Assembly (NCBI RefSeq): GCF_023898315.1
Contig: NC_064614.1
Location: 383,097,348-383,161,347 of the forward strand
Origin: Schistocerca nitens
Taxonomy: Eukaryota > Arthropoda > Insecta > Orthoptera > Acrididae
DNA: 64,000 nucleotides
Reading direction: 5' to 3'
Shown: one piece after another, positions 43,468-55,007 of the stretch
Layout of the letters: each line of letters starts with the position of its first letter
Position numbering within the stretch: the stretch's first letter is position 1
The notes under the pieces: model-generated
Seen by the model: the letters and a program-made list of their open reading frames with translations, nothing else
Databases searched by the model: none
What the model was told of the DNA's origin: nothing
Translations under genes and position numbers: made by a program

Positions 43468-45689
43468 CTGTTGCTCTGGAATTATCAAATGTCCGTATAG
43501 ATCTATGTCCTTGTTATGAATAGACATAATTATCCACTTAAAATCTTTAATCCTCCTTATGGCTATTGATGCGTTGAAATCGCAGTTTTCCACATCAAAT
43601 GCATACCTCCCTAAAGACCAGACATAGTCATTTTTTTGCACATGGAGGAACACTGACTACACTGATTTACACCTCAACAAATCCTTCATAAGACTGCTTG
43701 ATTATGGTGAATCTATCACACATCCCCTTCTAACTATAATGCTTCGCCAGTAACTGATGTCTAATGGCACAAACAATATCGAGTGAAAATTCTGGGATGG
43801 ACGGACATGCTCCATATGTTTTTCTTGCAAGTGGCACACTGATCTAGGATGAGAGACGTAATTTTTTTATGAGAGATAAGTTATTAAAAACACAACCGCA
43901 ATGATAATGTTACTGTCACCCTACATAAAAAACAGTTTGATTTCTATAGGCACACACAAGAATCGATAACAATATTCATGTTAAAATCTATACATGCTTT
44001 ATAAATCAAGGTATGGCTTTGCCTCCGAATGAAATGGTCCTCCACACAAATATCCTGACAAAGATTATAGATGGTGATCACAGGGTGTTTATTAAGAGAT
44101 CGAAAGTGCGCGTGCACGTCGCCATCAGTATAAGCTCGTAACAAAATGACCCTTCTCACCGAGTTTACGAAGTGATTCGGCTAAGGAACGTGGTATTAAG
44201 CCGACATTCGCAACTCCCTCATGCAGCTGCTAGATATTTCTCATTCTTCGAACGTATCTCCTAAGGACCCCATACAGCAAAATTCCAGTGTGTTTTGGAC
44301 AATCTCTCTGCATTTAACAAGTGTTCCTCAGTCTCTGCCCCACCCTCTATGAAGCTTTGTTCACGTGACCATTCTAATTTAAGTTGGAACTGGGCGGAAA
44401 TCAGAGAGCGCTATATCTACCACCTTCTGCATCCTGTGCAGAAACAGGAAGAGCTGAGGTAGTGCGACGAGACCATGTCTTGACCACACATTGAAAATGG
44501 GAACATGTCATAGCTGTAACAATCGTGTACAATGTGTAAGGCCAGTGCCAAACAAAGCTTACTCCTGCAACCCGAGGCAGTTTCGGGAGATGAAAGGAGG
44601 ACGAGGATTTTGCTACTGCACTGTGGTGCGTTTCCAAACAACATACAAGTAGTGCTGTCAATAGGAGATCTGCGCCTTCCAGGCTGCACTCTTGTCTGTC
44701 ATCCAAACATCTCTCCCTCTTCTCATTATTTTGTACCATCCAACAGAGAAAAAAACTACGAATATGTGCAACCAAACTTTTAATCTCCATACTATGCACT
44801 GTAATAGCACTTTGCTTCCGTCACCTGGTAGAGAATTTGGTGAGATTTTATTGTCTCTCTCCTCTGATACATCGAAAACAAATACATTCTACGTGTTAGC
44901 ATGGAACGTATGTTGTGATGCCATTAAATATACACATATTTCTTCATTGGAGCAGGTGGTGAGTGATCGAAGTCGCTCCCACAGACGTGTGTATAGATGC
45001 ATCGCCTGCTCTGGAAGAAGACCATATCCCACAGACTATCATTCGCAATAGAGGTTTCTTGTGTTATATCTTCATTAGCAGTTTCATACATCAGTATGTT
45101 TTGGATAAGTGGCAGTATCGGTCGTAATTATTGAAATCCTTTAATTTACAGATCCAATGGAATTAGACATGCAATGGAATTACATATCAAATTTCATACG
45201 TTGTTCTCAAGTGAGATTAACAAATTTTGATTCATTGGCTATCACAGAAAGCTGGACACTGCATTGCGCAAGGCAAGCTGCTCGCACAACACACACACGG
45301 TGGTAGAAAAAAAAGACAGAGGCTATGTTTCTTGTTGACAAAATGTGGAAGAAATTACAGCGTATGGAAACTGGAAGAGATAATCAATACACTCCGATAT
45401 TTTGCTTTCGAGAGAGCATAATACGTGATCCGCACTGGCACAACCCACCGACGCCAGTGATATAGGCTACCATTCTCATCCCAGGATTGTAACTAACATT
45501 CAGTGAATACTGGTCCATACCATTCCTACTCATGGCACCCATGCAAGAACACATGATCTCTCTAGACGCGTGTTGATTGAGGAGGTTAGCACTCCTTATT
45601 GGTGTAGAACACATATGAGGCCGAAACATTTGACAGTGTTGTGCTGCTATAACTGATGGTTAGGAGAAATAAGAAGAAACGTTTGGTTT
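43468..45689. other. No recognisable feature
   Basis: About 2.2 kb; ORFs up to 132 codons (44401-44799 minus) show no known motif and their codon pattern gives no support. Treated as non-coding. Confidence 0.35.
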
Positions 45690-46494
45690 ATGCTTTTCTG
45701 AGTATTGTTCTAGTGTCTGAAGTCTGCACTGAGAAGTTATCAGAAAGAGAGGAATGAGCTTAGAACATAAACACACATTCCTAAGGCTAAAAGGTTCTGC
45801 ACCTAAACTCACTATAATATTAAAGCAGTATGGTCCTCCGATGTATTATTCATGTGGAAATGTATTTCTAGCACCTCACGTACATCTACTCCACAAGTCC
45901 TGCACCTTACTCACTATGGCGAGTAACTTTAAGACGATAAAGCTACTAATTCTACACCAAAGAAAGAACATGGATTCTTTATTATACGTGCATTATATAG
46001 CTTTCCGGAGTTTTAAAGCACCTACCATTCACACCAGATTAGATTCAGAAATTATGCTATGCTTGCATCAGTCCTATAAAATGACCGTCATCAATGGAAA
46101 GTGCATGAAACAGCTACTTTTTAAGACGAAATAGACAAACGCATAGCAGTGGCGGTTGACATATAAAATTATATTTCACACTGCACTCACTGCATGAACA
46201 GAACATAGTCTCTTCCACACACAACAACTGTCAAGAAAATATGTACATATTGTTTGCAGTACCTCAGAAACCCCTGTCACTGACTTGGAAAAAACGTTTG
46301 AAACATTTTACGTAAATCACTTGTGCTAACAATTCTGAAGTACTGTTCAGTGTTTTGTGTCCATAACAAGAAGATATGAGAAATGATCATAGAACATAAA
46401 CACATTCCAAGGGCTACATGGTTCTCCACTTAGCACGCTATAATGCTAGAGCTGAGCAGTTTTTGACCTATTAGCCGTGTGGAATGCAATGCTG

Positions 46495-47907
46495 TTAATA
46501 CGATTTGCTATCTGATGTACAGTTCGGCTTTGGAAGTCGTTTAACAACTGAGAATGCTATATTCTCTCTTCTATGTGAAGTGCTGGATGTGTTAAACAAA
46601 AGTTTTAGAACGCTAGACATATTTTTTGATTTAACTGAGCTGTCTGTTCGTGTTGATCACAAAATATTGCTCCATTACGGAATATGGGGAGTAGCTCACA
46701 AAAGGTTCACCTCTTACTTTTTGCAACAGACAGCAAAAGGTCGATATTCACAATGTTGAGAATGACTGTGGTATGGGGTCTGAGTGGGGTACACTCAAGG
46801 GGATCATGCCCCAGGGATCAGTGTTGGGGCCACTCCTGTTTCGTATTTTTATAAATGATATGCACTCTAGTATTACGGGTAACTCTAAAATTTTTCTGTT
46901 TCCCGATGACACTAGCTTGGTAGTAAAGGATGCTGGGTGCAACATTGGCTCGGTTTCAAATAGTGCAGTTCATGACATAAGTTCATGGCTTGTAGAAAAT
47001 AAACTAACGCTAAATCACAGTAAGACTCAGCTTTTACAGTTTCTAAGACACAATTCAACAAAACCTGACGTTTTAATTTCACAGAATGGGCATATGATTA
47101 GTGAAACTGAACAGTTCAAATTTCCAGGTTTTCAGACAGATAGTCAAATGTCGTGGAAAGCCCACGTTCAGGATATTGTTCAAAGACTTAATGATGCCAT
47201 TTTTACTATTTGAACGGTATCTGAGGTGAGTGATCGTTCGACACGAAAATTAGTCTACTTTCGTTATTTTCATTCGCTTTTGTCGTATGGTATTATATTT
47301 TGGGGTAACTCTTGTCATTCTAAAAGGATACTTTTGGCTCAGAAATGGGCGGTTCGAGCAATAAGTAGTGTAAGTTCACGAACCTCTTGTCGACCTCTGT
47401 TCACGAGTCTGGGCATTTTGACTTTGGCCTCTCAATATACATACATATATTCCTTACCGTCATTTCTTGTTTACAATATTAGCTTATTCCCAAGGATTAG
47501 CAGATTTCGCCCAGTTAATACTTAGCAGAAAACAAACCTGCATTTGGATCGCACTTCCTTATCTCTTGTGCAGAAAGGAGCGCAGTGCACTGCTGCATCC
47601 GTTTTCAATAAACTACCACTCGAATTCAAAAATCTTAACAGTAATCCACGCGCTTTCAAATCGAAACAAGAGTTTGCTCATGGGTCACTCCTTGTATTCT
47701 GTCGAGGAGTTCCTTGAAAAATTAAGCAGATTCTTGTTGCATTGTTGATTGCTTTTACTTAAACTTATGGATTTTTTTCTGGATAAAAACACATTTTTAT
47801 TTGTTATTACTTTTATGTTGTAATTTCATGTACTGACATGTTCCATGACCTTGGAGATTTGCTTCTGAATTTGGTCCTACGGAACTTGATGTGTAATTAA
47901 AATAAAT
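46495..47907 (+). mobile_element. 5'-truncated CR1/Jockey-like LINE
   Basis: The plus strand carries the RT of a non-LTR element followed by a 3' UTR with TGACATGTTCCATGACCTTG and an AATAAAATAAATAAA-type tail, which I remember as the end of an abundant arthropod LINE. The 5' end is truncated inside RT. It splits copy 2 of the surrounding repeat. Confidence 0.8.
46505..47750 (+). pseudogene. RT fragment of CR1/Jockey-like LINE
   Basis: Three consecutive frames cover the RT palm onward. SDVQFGFGSRLTTENAIF is the QxGFRxxxSTxxAI block. IFFDLTELSVRVDHKILL is motif A (usually FLDLSKAFDxVDH). IMPQGSVLGPLLFRIFINDM is motif B. FPDDTSLV is the catalytic box, with Pro where FADD or YADD is expected; both Asp are kept. 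Then come WLVENKLTLNHSKTQLLQF and the C-terminal region with SYGIIFWGNS and VFNKLPLEFK. Two or more stops and shifts separate the frames. No endonuclease is present because of 5' truncation. Inactive. Confidence 0.8.
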
Positions 47908-48179
47908 AAAATTCCAGTGTAAGAAACGTATTTCTAGCGCATGACATACATTCTCCCTGCACTTTTCTCTCCCATGAATTATGGTGACAAACTGTAAGGT
48001 GATAAAACAACTACATTCCATGCCACAGGAAACACACATTCTTTGTAACACAGAAACTACATATGTTTCAAGAGGTGTATGATGCCTGCTGTTTATGAAG
48101 TTCAAGCGTGGTTACAGTTTGGAAACTATGACATCTTATCAACAGTCCTATAAAATGACCGTCGGCAGCTGAAAATGAA

Positions 48180-48714
48180 TACCTAGTAACAGTGACATGA
48201 TTGTGCTGTGTCACGGATGGCTTTCATAAACCTGACCCAGTCCGTCCACTGGTGGATCCACCTTCAGGCATAGGACCAATCTCCAGACATAACATGTGAT
48301 GGATCTAGCTTTGAACCCTATCCTGGATGTAACACACTGTGAATGAAAGCACTGTAGTAGAAAAATTGCGACACATGTGTTGACGTAAATGGCGAGCATT
48401 TAACATTATAAATTGCATGTTATTCGACAGTCAACTTGAAATGTTTTCTTTCTCGGATTAGTTGATGTGGAAAAAAAGTAAAAGATGTAAGGCATATAAA
48501 TAAAGGGAGAGATCATTAGTGAAACTGAAAATAAATGTTCCTGGGAAATTTTTATCCTAGGAGTGTGTTAGGACTAAATACAAGAATCATTGTACGAATT
48601 ATTGAGGACATCCATACCAAGCATATTTTCCTACAGATGAATAAATAAATAAATGGCCTAACATAATTACAACATAAACAAAGGTACCAGAAAATAATAC
48701 GCATTTTCCTTATA
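48180..48714. other. No recognisable feature
   Basis: AT-rich; a short AATAAATAAATAAAT run at about 48645 only. Confidence 0.4.
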
Positions 48715-49936
48715 ATGACATAACCAGTTTCTTCTTTCTGTTGGCCAGGTTATATGTCACCTCCAACAGTGTAATAGGCATTGAACGATGCATGGACAAG
48801 ACGGCTAACCCATTTCTTCTCTGAAAGGATAAAACAAAATTATAAATTTAATTGCACTGATAAAGCAGCAAACATTATTTATTTTCATAAGTTGGAAATA
48901 TTAATAATTGACAATAAAATAATTGTTAAATGACATAATGTGGAACAATAAATTTCAAATCTTGCTTCTCAGGTTGAATTTCGTAGGTATGTCTTGATTC
49001 TCTTTAATGTGGAGAATGACCTCCCTGCAGTAGCTGTAGTTACAGAAAGTGTGACCAGTATCTTCAGAAGATTGTGGACATTTGTTGTGTAACTGCAGTC
49101 CTGACATGGCAGATGAATCTTCTTTCACTGATTTTCTTCTCCATAAATGCAATTCAGCAAGAAAATTTTCAACTCCACATTCCATATCTTCCATGTAAAA
49201 TTCAATTAAGACCTTGAACTCTTCGCATTCTTCACTATTTAAGATATCTTCACTGGCTGAAACTGGGAACACAGAAGAAAATCCACGCAGCACTTTTTGA
49301 TGTTCTGTAAATTTTAAATCTGTTATAAAAGAATTTAAAAATGGGCTTAAGATCGCTACTCGCTAATATTCTTGAGGGTCACACATCAACTAGTTTGCTC
49401 TTTGCTTTTGGATCTTAGCCGCCCAGGTAACCAAGACTGAGATGTCCAGCTATTGATGAATTTGCTCTGTAGCTTTGCCAGAGGAATCATTTGACGATCC
49501 TGATACAACTGTCCAGTCACGAAAGCCGGCAATGGCCAGAATAGCTATGTACTGACCACATGCATTTCTGTATTCGCATCCAGTGACGCCTAAGGGCTGC
49601 GGTTGAGACGGCGGCCGGTCGGAACCGCTGGGACTTCATGGCCTCTTTGGACGGTGTTTGTTCTTGTTTGTTTCATGTAGCTGTCAGTGCTTCAATCAAT
49701 GGCTCCAGCAGCTCCAAGAAATCGCTGTATCCACCGATTTGCAAAAAGCTTTTTCAGAGTTTTTGCACTAGGTGATCTGTCACAACTCTTAATGCAGTGT
49801 GAAAGAATACCAATCCCTTTCGGATACCTAAAAAGCTTATGAACTGTCCCAATAGTCCCTATGGAGTTCCTGATAACCTGAAGTTCAGCAGCTGAAGATA
49901 CCGCAAAATTAAGACAGTGAACCAAACAGTGGACTT
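48715..49936 (-). pseudogene. hAT transposase remnant (ZMYM1/52-kDa-repressor-like)
   Basis: From 49925 leftward: HCLNFAVSSAAELQVIRNSI, then IGTVHKLFRYPKGI and KKLFANRWIQRF, matching the HxxNLxxxxxxxxxIxxxxxxV...S.R...L and TRWxxR blocks of hAT transposases. A 5S-derived SINE fragment interrupts at 49518-49678. Then ILSPFLNSFITDLKFTEHQK, CEEFKVLIEFYMEDMECGVE and FLAELHLWRRKS (49293-48955). Finally NRLAVLSMHRSMPITLLEVT near 48725-48830, like the C-terminal RLxxLALLxIHR motif of the dimerisation domain. Stops and deletions are frequent; the left boundary is approximate. The right end is cut by a Tc1 insertion at 49938. Confidence 0.65.
49518..49678 (+). repeat. 5S-derived SINE, 3' fragment inside the hAT remnant
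   Basis: Shares with the SINE at 23613-23954 the stretch GTACTGACCACATGC..., GCATCCAGTGACGCCTA, GAGACGGCGGCCGGTCGG, CTTCATGGCCTC and a T-rich tail (TTTGTTCTTGTTTG). The 5S head is absent (5' truncation). Flanks ACTGTCCAGT and GCTGTCAGT may be a target-site duplication. Confidence 0.7.
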
Positions 49937-49937
49937 A

Positions 49938-51206
49938 TACACACATCAAAAAACGTTTTGCATGACGCCGGTTCCCAGAACTCCGGAAGTTGGACGTTGA
50001 CTGTGGACTTTTATCACATACACAGCCCCTTTGACTGTTCAGAAACGTCACTAAACCCGCCCATAGATGTAAACAACCATGTATGAGGAGCGCCTATTAG
50101 ACGGAGGGGGTCAGACAGCCGATCAGTTCCAGTTATTCCACCGGGAAGGATGTACACGGCTCGTGTTGTTTGTAGTTCAACCATGCCTAGATGGTAAATA
50201 CCGCGGCTCGATCGTGTCCGAATTGTTACTCTGTGCCAGGTAGGGCTCTCAACAAGGGAAGTGTCCAGGTGTTTGGGATTGAACCAAAGTGATGTTGTTC
50301 GGACATGGAGGAGATACAGAGAGACAGGAACTGTTGATGACATGCTTCGCCCAAAGGCTACTACTGCAGTGGATAATCGCTACCTACGGATTATGGCTCG
50401 GAGGAACCCTGACAGCAACGCCACCATGTTGAATAATTCCTTTGGTGCAGCCACAGGACGTCGTGTTACGACTCAAACTGTGCGCAATAGGCTGCATGAT
50501 GCGCAGCTTCCCTCCCAATTTCGATGGAGAGGTCCATCTTAGCAACCGCGACACCAAGCAACGCGGTTCAGATGGGTCCAACAACATGCCGAATGGACCG
50601 CTCAGGATTAGCATCACATTGTCTTCGCGGACGAGTGTCGCATATGCCTACAATCAGACAATCGTCGGAGCGTGTTTGGAGGCAACCTGGCCAGGATGAA
50701 CGCCTTAGACACACTGTCCAGCGAGCGCAGCAAGGTGGAGGTTCCCTGCTGCGTTGGGGTGGCATTATGTGGGGCCGACGTACGCCGCTGGTGGTAATGG
50801 AAGGCACCATAACGGCTGTACGAGAAGTGAATGACATCCTCCGACCGATAGTGCAACCATATCGACAGCATATTGGCGAGGCATTCGTCTTCATGGACGA
50901 CATTTCGCGCGCCAATCGTGCACATCTTTCGAATGACTTCCTTCAGGATAACGATATAGCTCGATTAGAGTGGCCAGCACGTTCTCCAGACATGAACCCT
51001 ATCGAACATGCTTGTGATAGACTGAAAAGGGCTGTTTATGGACAACATGACCCACCAACCACTCTGAGGGATCAACGCCGAGTCGCCGTTGTGGAGTGGG
51101 ACAATCCGGGCCAACAGTGCCTTGATGCAGTTGTGGATAATATGCCACGACGAATACAGACATGCATCAGTGCAAGAGGACGTGCAGCTGGGTATTAGAG
51201 GTACTT
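49938..51206 (+). mobile_element. Tc1-like DNA transposon (family C), 3' end truncated
   Basis: Left terminus TACACACATCAAAAAACGTT at 49938 is the end of an abundant orthopteran Tc1 family as I remember it (ends TACACACATCAAAAAA). The 3' terminus is missing: similarity stops after the transposase stop codon (GGTATTAGAGGTAC) and the sequence passes directly into an RTE endonuclease fragment. Hence truncation or rearrangement at about 51206. Confidence 0.85.
50180..51198 (+). pseudogene. Tc1-like transposase (family C), frameshifted
   Basis: The N-terminus (MPRW near 50182) is degraded; 50261-50542 gives VFGIEPKxxxVVRTWRRYRE-like helix-turn-helix remains (in frame: LNQSDVVRTWRRYRETGTVD), RPKATTAVDNRYLRIMARRN and TTQTVRNRLHDAQL. 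After a shift, 50524-51198 (224 residues) contains the mid and C-terminal catalytic domain: RWGGIMWGRRTPLVVMEGTI, FMDDISRANRAHL (second Asp; usually FMDDNARPHRAHL) and SPDMNPIEHACDRLKRAVYG with the catalytic Glu, 34 residues after the Asp. The end is RRIQTCISARGRAAGY, usually RGGHTGY-like. The first Asp region (FSDESR) is disturbed (HCLRGRVSHM, usually VLFTDECRI). Non-functional. Confidence 0.8.
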
Positions 51207-52150
51207 TATTTCCTTGGTCATCCACGGTTTCCTCGGTTCTTGTCTCCTTAATTCCTACTAGTTCTTTAGCAGCTACTTCTACAGTCTCTTTGAATCCTTC
51301 AGTTCCTTCCCTGTTACCTATCTGGTTATCGGTCAATTCTTTCATGTCCACAGCTACTTGCTTTTCCTTAAGTTTTTCTACAAACCATCTGTGTTGGTTA
51401 GTTCTTTTATATTTCTTAAATCTGCTACTATAGTCTGCTATCACTAGAACATGGTCACTGTCTATATCATATCCAGGGTATAAGTGGCTAGACTTTATTT
51501 GATTCATAAATTTCTTCGTGACTAGGATATAATCTATCTGATACCTTTTGCCATCTGCTGGACTTTTCCATGTATATCTTTTTCTATTGGGCATTTCAAA
51601 ACACGTGTTGGTGACTATCATCTCATACTGTTCACAGAAATCTAGCAACCTTTCTCCTCTAGCATTCATTTTTCCTAGCCCGAACTTGCCCTTCCATAAT
51701 CCTTTGCTATCTTCACGAATCGATGCATTGAAATCGCCAATTATGATAAGATGGCCCTTTTCTTTAACCAGTTTCATTAAGTCATCAATTTGCTCATATA
51801 CTACTTCTACTTCCTCATCCTTGCTATTTGTTGTTGGTAAGTAAACTGCAATTACACACAAATCCGAGGGTTGTCCTTTAATTTTATTCATCATTATCCT
51901 ATCACTTCAGTGGTATGTGTTCAACACGTTGTTCTTCCATTTTCCTCTCAAAATTATAGCGACGCCATTTCTTCCTGTTCGAGCACTACCACTGTGAATG
52001 ATCCTGAAATCTCCTGACATAAAATCATCGTTACCGCCCCATCTAGTTTCACAGATTCCTAATATGTCCAGCTGTGACTTTTCCATCAGCATCTTAACCT
52101 CAACTAGTTTCCCAGCTTTTAATAGGGTTCTGACATTTCACGTTCCAATT
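51207..52150 (-). pseudogene. RTE-type endonuclease (CFDP2-like) fragment
   Basis: Minus strand from about 52150: MRIGT*NVRTLLKAGKLVE, with a TGA where Trp is expected. Then QLDILGICETRWGGNDDFMS, ARTGRNGVAIILRGKW, a further stop near 51905, VIAVYLPTTNSKDEEVE, HLIIIGDFNASIR (GDFN metal-binding motif), RYTWKSPADGKRYQIDYILV and DSDHVLVIADY (SDH catalytic motif). This is the AP endonuclease domain of an RTE-clade LINE, often annotated as craniofacial development protein 2-like. It continues into the linker (ELTDNQIGNREGTEGFKETV) and stops at 51206 where the truncated Tc1 begins; no RT follows. The last about 80 residues of the 309-residue frame are antisense Tc1 and not genuine. Confidence 0.8.
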
Positions 52151-53020
52151 CTCATCTGTTCTTTTATTCCTTTCCTTTACTCCTTACAGCCTTTCCCAAG
52201 ACAATTCCCCCCCCCCTCCCCCCCCCCCCTGGAGATCCGAATGGGGGAATTGAAACTCCAGAAAATTTTGAATTGGACGTAGCCATATTTCTATTTGGGA
52301 ATCCTGTATGGGATTGTTAATGCAGTGGTTTCCCGTTGCCTTCTGCATCCTCCTGCCGTGGACAATGTTAATGGTTCCTCTGCCTTTTAGGGACAATTTC
52401 TCATCACTGAGACAAGGGGGTGCCCCTTCCTTACCCGCTCATCCTCCCCTTACTGGCCGTTGGCACTTGGTAAGGTTCAAATGGCTCTGAGCACTATGGG
52501 ACTTAACTTCTAAGGTCATCAGTCCCCTAGAACTTAGAACTACTTAAACCTAACTAACCTAAGGACATCACACACATCCATGCCCGAGGCAGGATTCGAA
52601 CCTTCGACCGTATCGGTCGCGCGGTTCCAGACTGTAGCGCCTAGAACCGCTGGGCCACACCGGCCGGCGCACTTGGTAAGGTTGGTATCCTTATACCGGG
52701 AGCCATTCGGTTAACAACCATTTGTTAGAAAAGAAAATGAAAGACATCCTCAGGCCTCGCAACCTAATACCGTCGGGGTCGAAGCAGCAAGAGGTGACCA
52801 ATAGAGGCCGACAGGAAAGAAGAAAGCAGAAATCTGACACAAGTAAGTGGAAGCAATTCCATACTTAGTTAAGGGCCCGTGTGGTTGCCACCCACATACT
52901 CCCAAGAAGGGAGACCCCTGCGGGGGCTCATCTAAGGAAAAATACGCTCGGCGATGGGTCAGTGTTCGTAGGACACAGCGACTGGGTGTTGTTACGGCCT
53001 TGAGAACAGGTCCAACTTTT
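52151..53020 (-). repeat. Probable 5' region of the RTE element, interrupted by a SINE
   Basis: Lies 5' of the endonuclease on the minus strand and contains a long C run (about 52206-52230) and GC-rich blocks such as GACCCCTGCGGGGGCTCATC near 52913. Similarity to RTE leaders is from memory only; no ORF is supported. Confidence 0.45.
52476..52668 (-). repeat. tRNA-derived SINE, type A
   Basis: Perfect 15-bp target-site duplication GCACTTGGTAAGGTT at 52463-52477 and 52669-52683 (overlapping the SINE end by GGTT). The 3' hairpin arms are GGGACT (52498-52503) and AGTCCC (52521-52526), with a 17-nt loop. Among the best-preserved SINE copies here. Confidence 0.95.
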
Positions 53021-54319
53021 GTATAAGGCATATTGTTGCTACAGAGCTACGGATGAAACTCTGAGACATTCTAAAATCTAAAACATGAATACTTTCAAGT
53101 TTTTGGTAATCACTTTATTGTTTAGGCCACGTTTCTTTTATTTGAAGTTTTGGTAATCTCACATGCCATAGATTTTCTCCCTAGAAATCGATAGAAGTCG
53201 ATGTAAGTTGTCAGTGCTAAGTTAAGCTTCGACCTCAGCAGAGTGTGGGGTGCGGAGAAAGCAGGAAGGATAGCTGTGCTGTTACGTCACGTTGAGGAGT
53301 AAAATAAGAGCGGTAACATTATCTGTCTACCACACAACGACGCAGCTTTAACCACGCGTTAGCGGAGATGGCTACCGCTATGGTATAAGTTACGTACGGA
53401 AGTAATACGGCTTTGTGAAAGCATACCATAACGTTGTTCATATTCAAATACACTCGCTATACCATATTTTTCAGTTGACACATACAATAAGCTTTCGCCA
53501 CGCTACTATAGGGCTACAGCTGTTGGGTCAATGAGATGACCGCAGAAGTAAACATAAGACAATTGACACGAAGTGTACCTAGACGTACCGATAACTTAGC
53601 AAAACTTAGCATCGACAAACTTACATAGTGCCACTTCTTGCTGCTGCCATACTACAAAGTGAGCGACTTGGAGCCCGCTTCCCCCCGCTCCCCCCTCCCC
53701 ACCCCCTTTCTCACAAAAGAACAGACATAATTTTTGTTCCAGCAGCCATTATAAATTAAGACACAGTTTATCGGTAAAGTCACAGTAAACGTGCAAAATA
53801 GCAATACGTTTGAGCCGATCTTCCAAAACTGTTGATCTTAATCTTTTCAATCGACGTAGGGAAGAAAAACTTCATTCATTAGAAACAGGATGCACCAAGA
53901 ATCGTAATAAGCAAACATACAAAGCGCACGAATTCTGGAATTTGTCCTCATGTCCATTCAGTTTTTTCTTTTTTTAAACTACTCACCGTCCGTCAAGTTT
54001 TGTGTACTTATTTCGTCTCTCTCAAGGTTGAAAAAACATGTCACTATCGCTTATCAATCTCTCCCCATCAAAATGAGTTTTGTAAAATTTTGCAAATTTC
54101 ATTGATGTCAGTAGGATATCCAAAAGTCAATTTTTTCCAACGTTTAAAAAGTTTTACGGAGTCATTGTCGTATCGAGCCTTCACTGACGCAATCAGCCGA
54201 TCGAAAACTTGAACATATGCTACTCGAAAATTGAAAATATGATTTTCTGAAAAAACCTTGAGGTGTTTTGAATTTGATGTTTTCTTTATTATGACGTTTT
54301 GGAGTTTTGTACTGAAGCA
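53021..54319. other. No recognisable feature
   Basis: About 1.3 kb; contains a C-rich run near 53680-53706. No coding or repeat family recognised. Confidence 0.4.
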
Positions 54320-54332
54320 GAACTGTTAAGTT

Positions 54333-54532
54333 CAAAATGGTTCAAATGGCTCTGAGCACTATGAGACTCAACTGCTGCGGTTATCAGTCCCCTAGAACTT
54401 AGAACTACTGAAACCTAACTAACCTAAGGACATCACACACATCCATGCCCGAGGCAGGATTCGAACCTGCGACCGTAGCAGTCGCACGGTTCCGGACTGC
54501 GCGCCTAGAACCTCGAGACCACCGCGGCCGGC
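54333..54532 (-). repeat. tRNA-derived SINE, type A, subfamily a2
   Basis: Shares the diagnostic head variant (plus strand GCGCGCCTAGAACC and CGAGACCACCGCGGCCGG) with the copy at 32211. Target-site duplication GAACTGTTAAGTT (54320-54332) and GAACTTTTAAGTT (54533-54545), one mismatch. Confidence 0.93.
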
Positions 54533-54545
54533 GAACTTTTAAGTT

Positions 54546-55007
54546 TTTCAAGATGTAGATGAGAAACATTTTGAACACTTTTATGCCAAATTTTCTTAAA
54601 TTTAAAGTTACAAGAGCGCTTAAATCAATGAGTGCATCTATTTTTTCATACGATTCGATGACAGATGGATCAGACTCCTGTAATTCTATGTTTAAAATTT
54701 CTAATCGATGGAAAGCTTCAGTAAGCATTGAAATTAAAAATAGGACACGGATCTTTGCAAATAATCGTACAGAGCTTATGCTTTGACCGATAACATACTG
54801 TCAATTCCCTTGTCAACAGAATGGTCGGTCATACAAAAGCTGCATCATGTGCTTACAATTTGCTGTTATAGCATTCAAACATTTTATCCTACTTCCAATT
54901 TTTAAAATAAAAGTATATATAAATGTAAACAAAAACATCAAACACAGTTCTATAACATTTTTAATCGTAATAATCTCTTTGGACAGTGGGCAGATACAGA
55001 GGGTAAA
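54546..55007. other. No recognisable feature
   Basis: AT-rich flank between SINE and mariner. Confidence 0.4.

Larger units (their letters stand above)
45690..48175. repeat. Two diverged direct copies of an unclassified repeat, second split by a LINE
   Basis: Copy 1 is about 45690-46105. Copy 2 is about 46333-46490 plus 47908-48175. Matching phrases: TTAGAACATAAACACACATT / CATAGAACATAAACACATTC; GTATTTCTAGCACCTCACGT / GTATTTCTAGCGCATGACAT; and CAGTCCTATAAAATGACCGT in both (46070 and 48142). No coding capacity or termini recognised. Confidence 0.65.

Noticed and set aside
44401-44799. 132-codon minus-strand ORF as a possible host gene
   Set aside because: No motif, no splice or start context that stands out, and an equally open opposite strand.
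50965-51894. A single 309-residue endonuclease-like gene on the minus strand
   Set aside because: Its last about 80 residues are antisense Tc1 transposase sequence, and the real endonuclease continues to the right through two stop codons.
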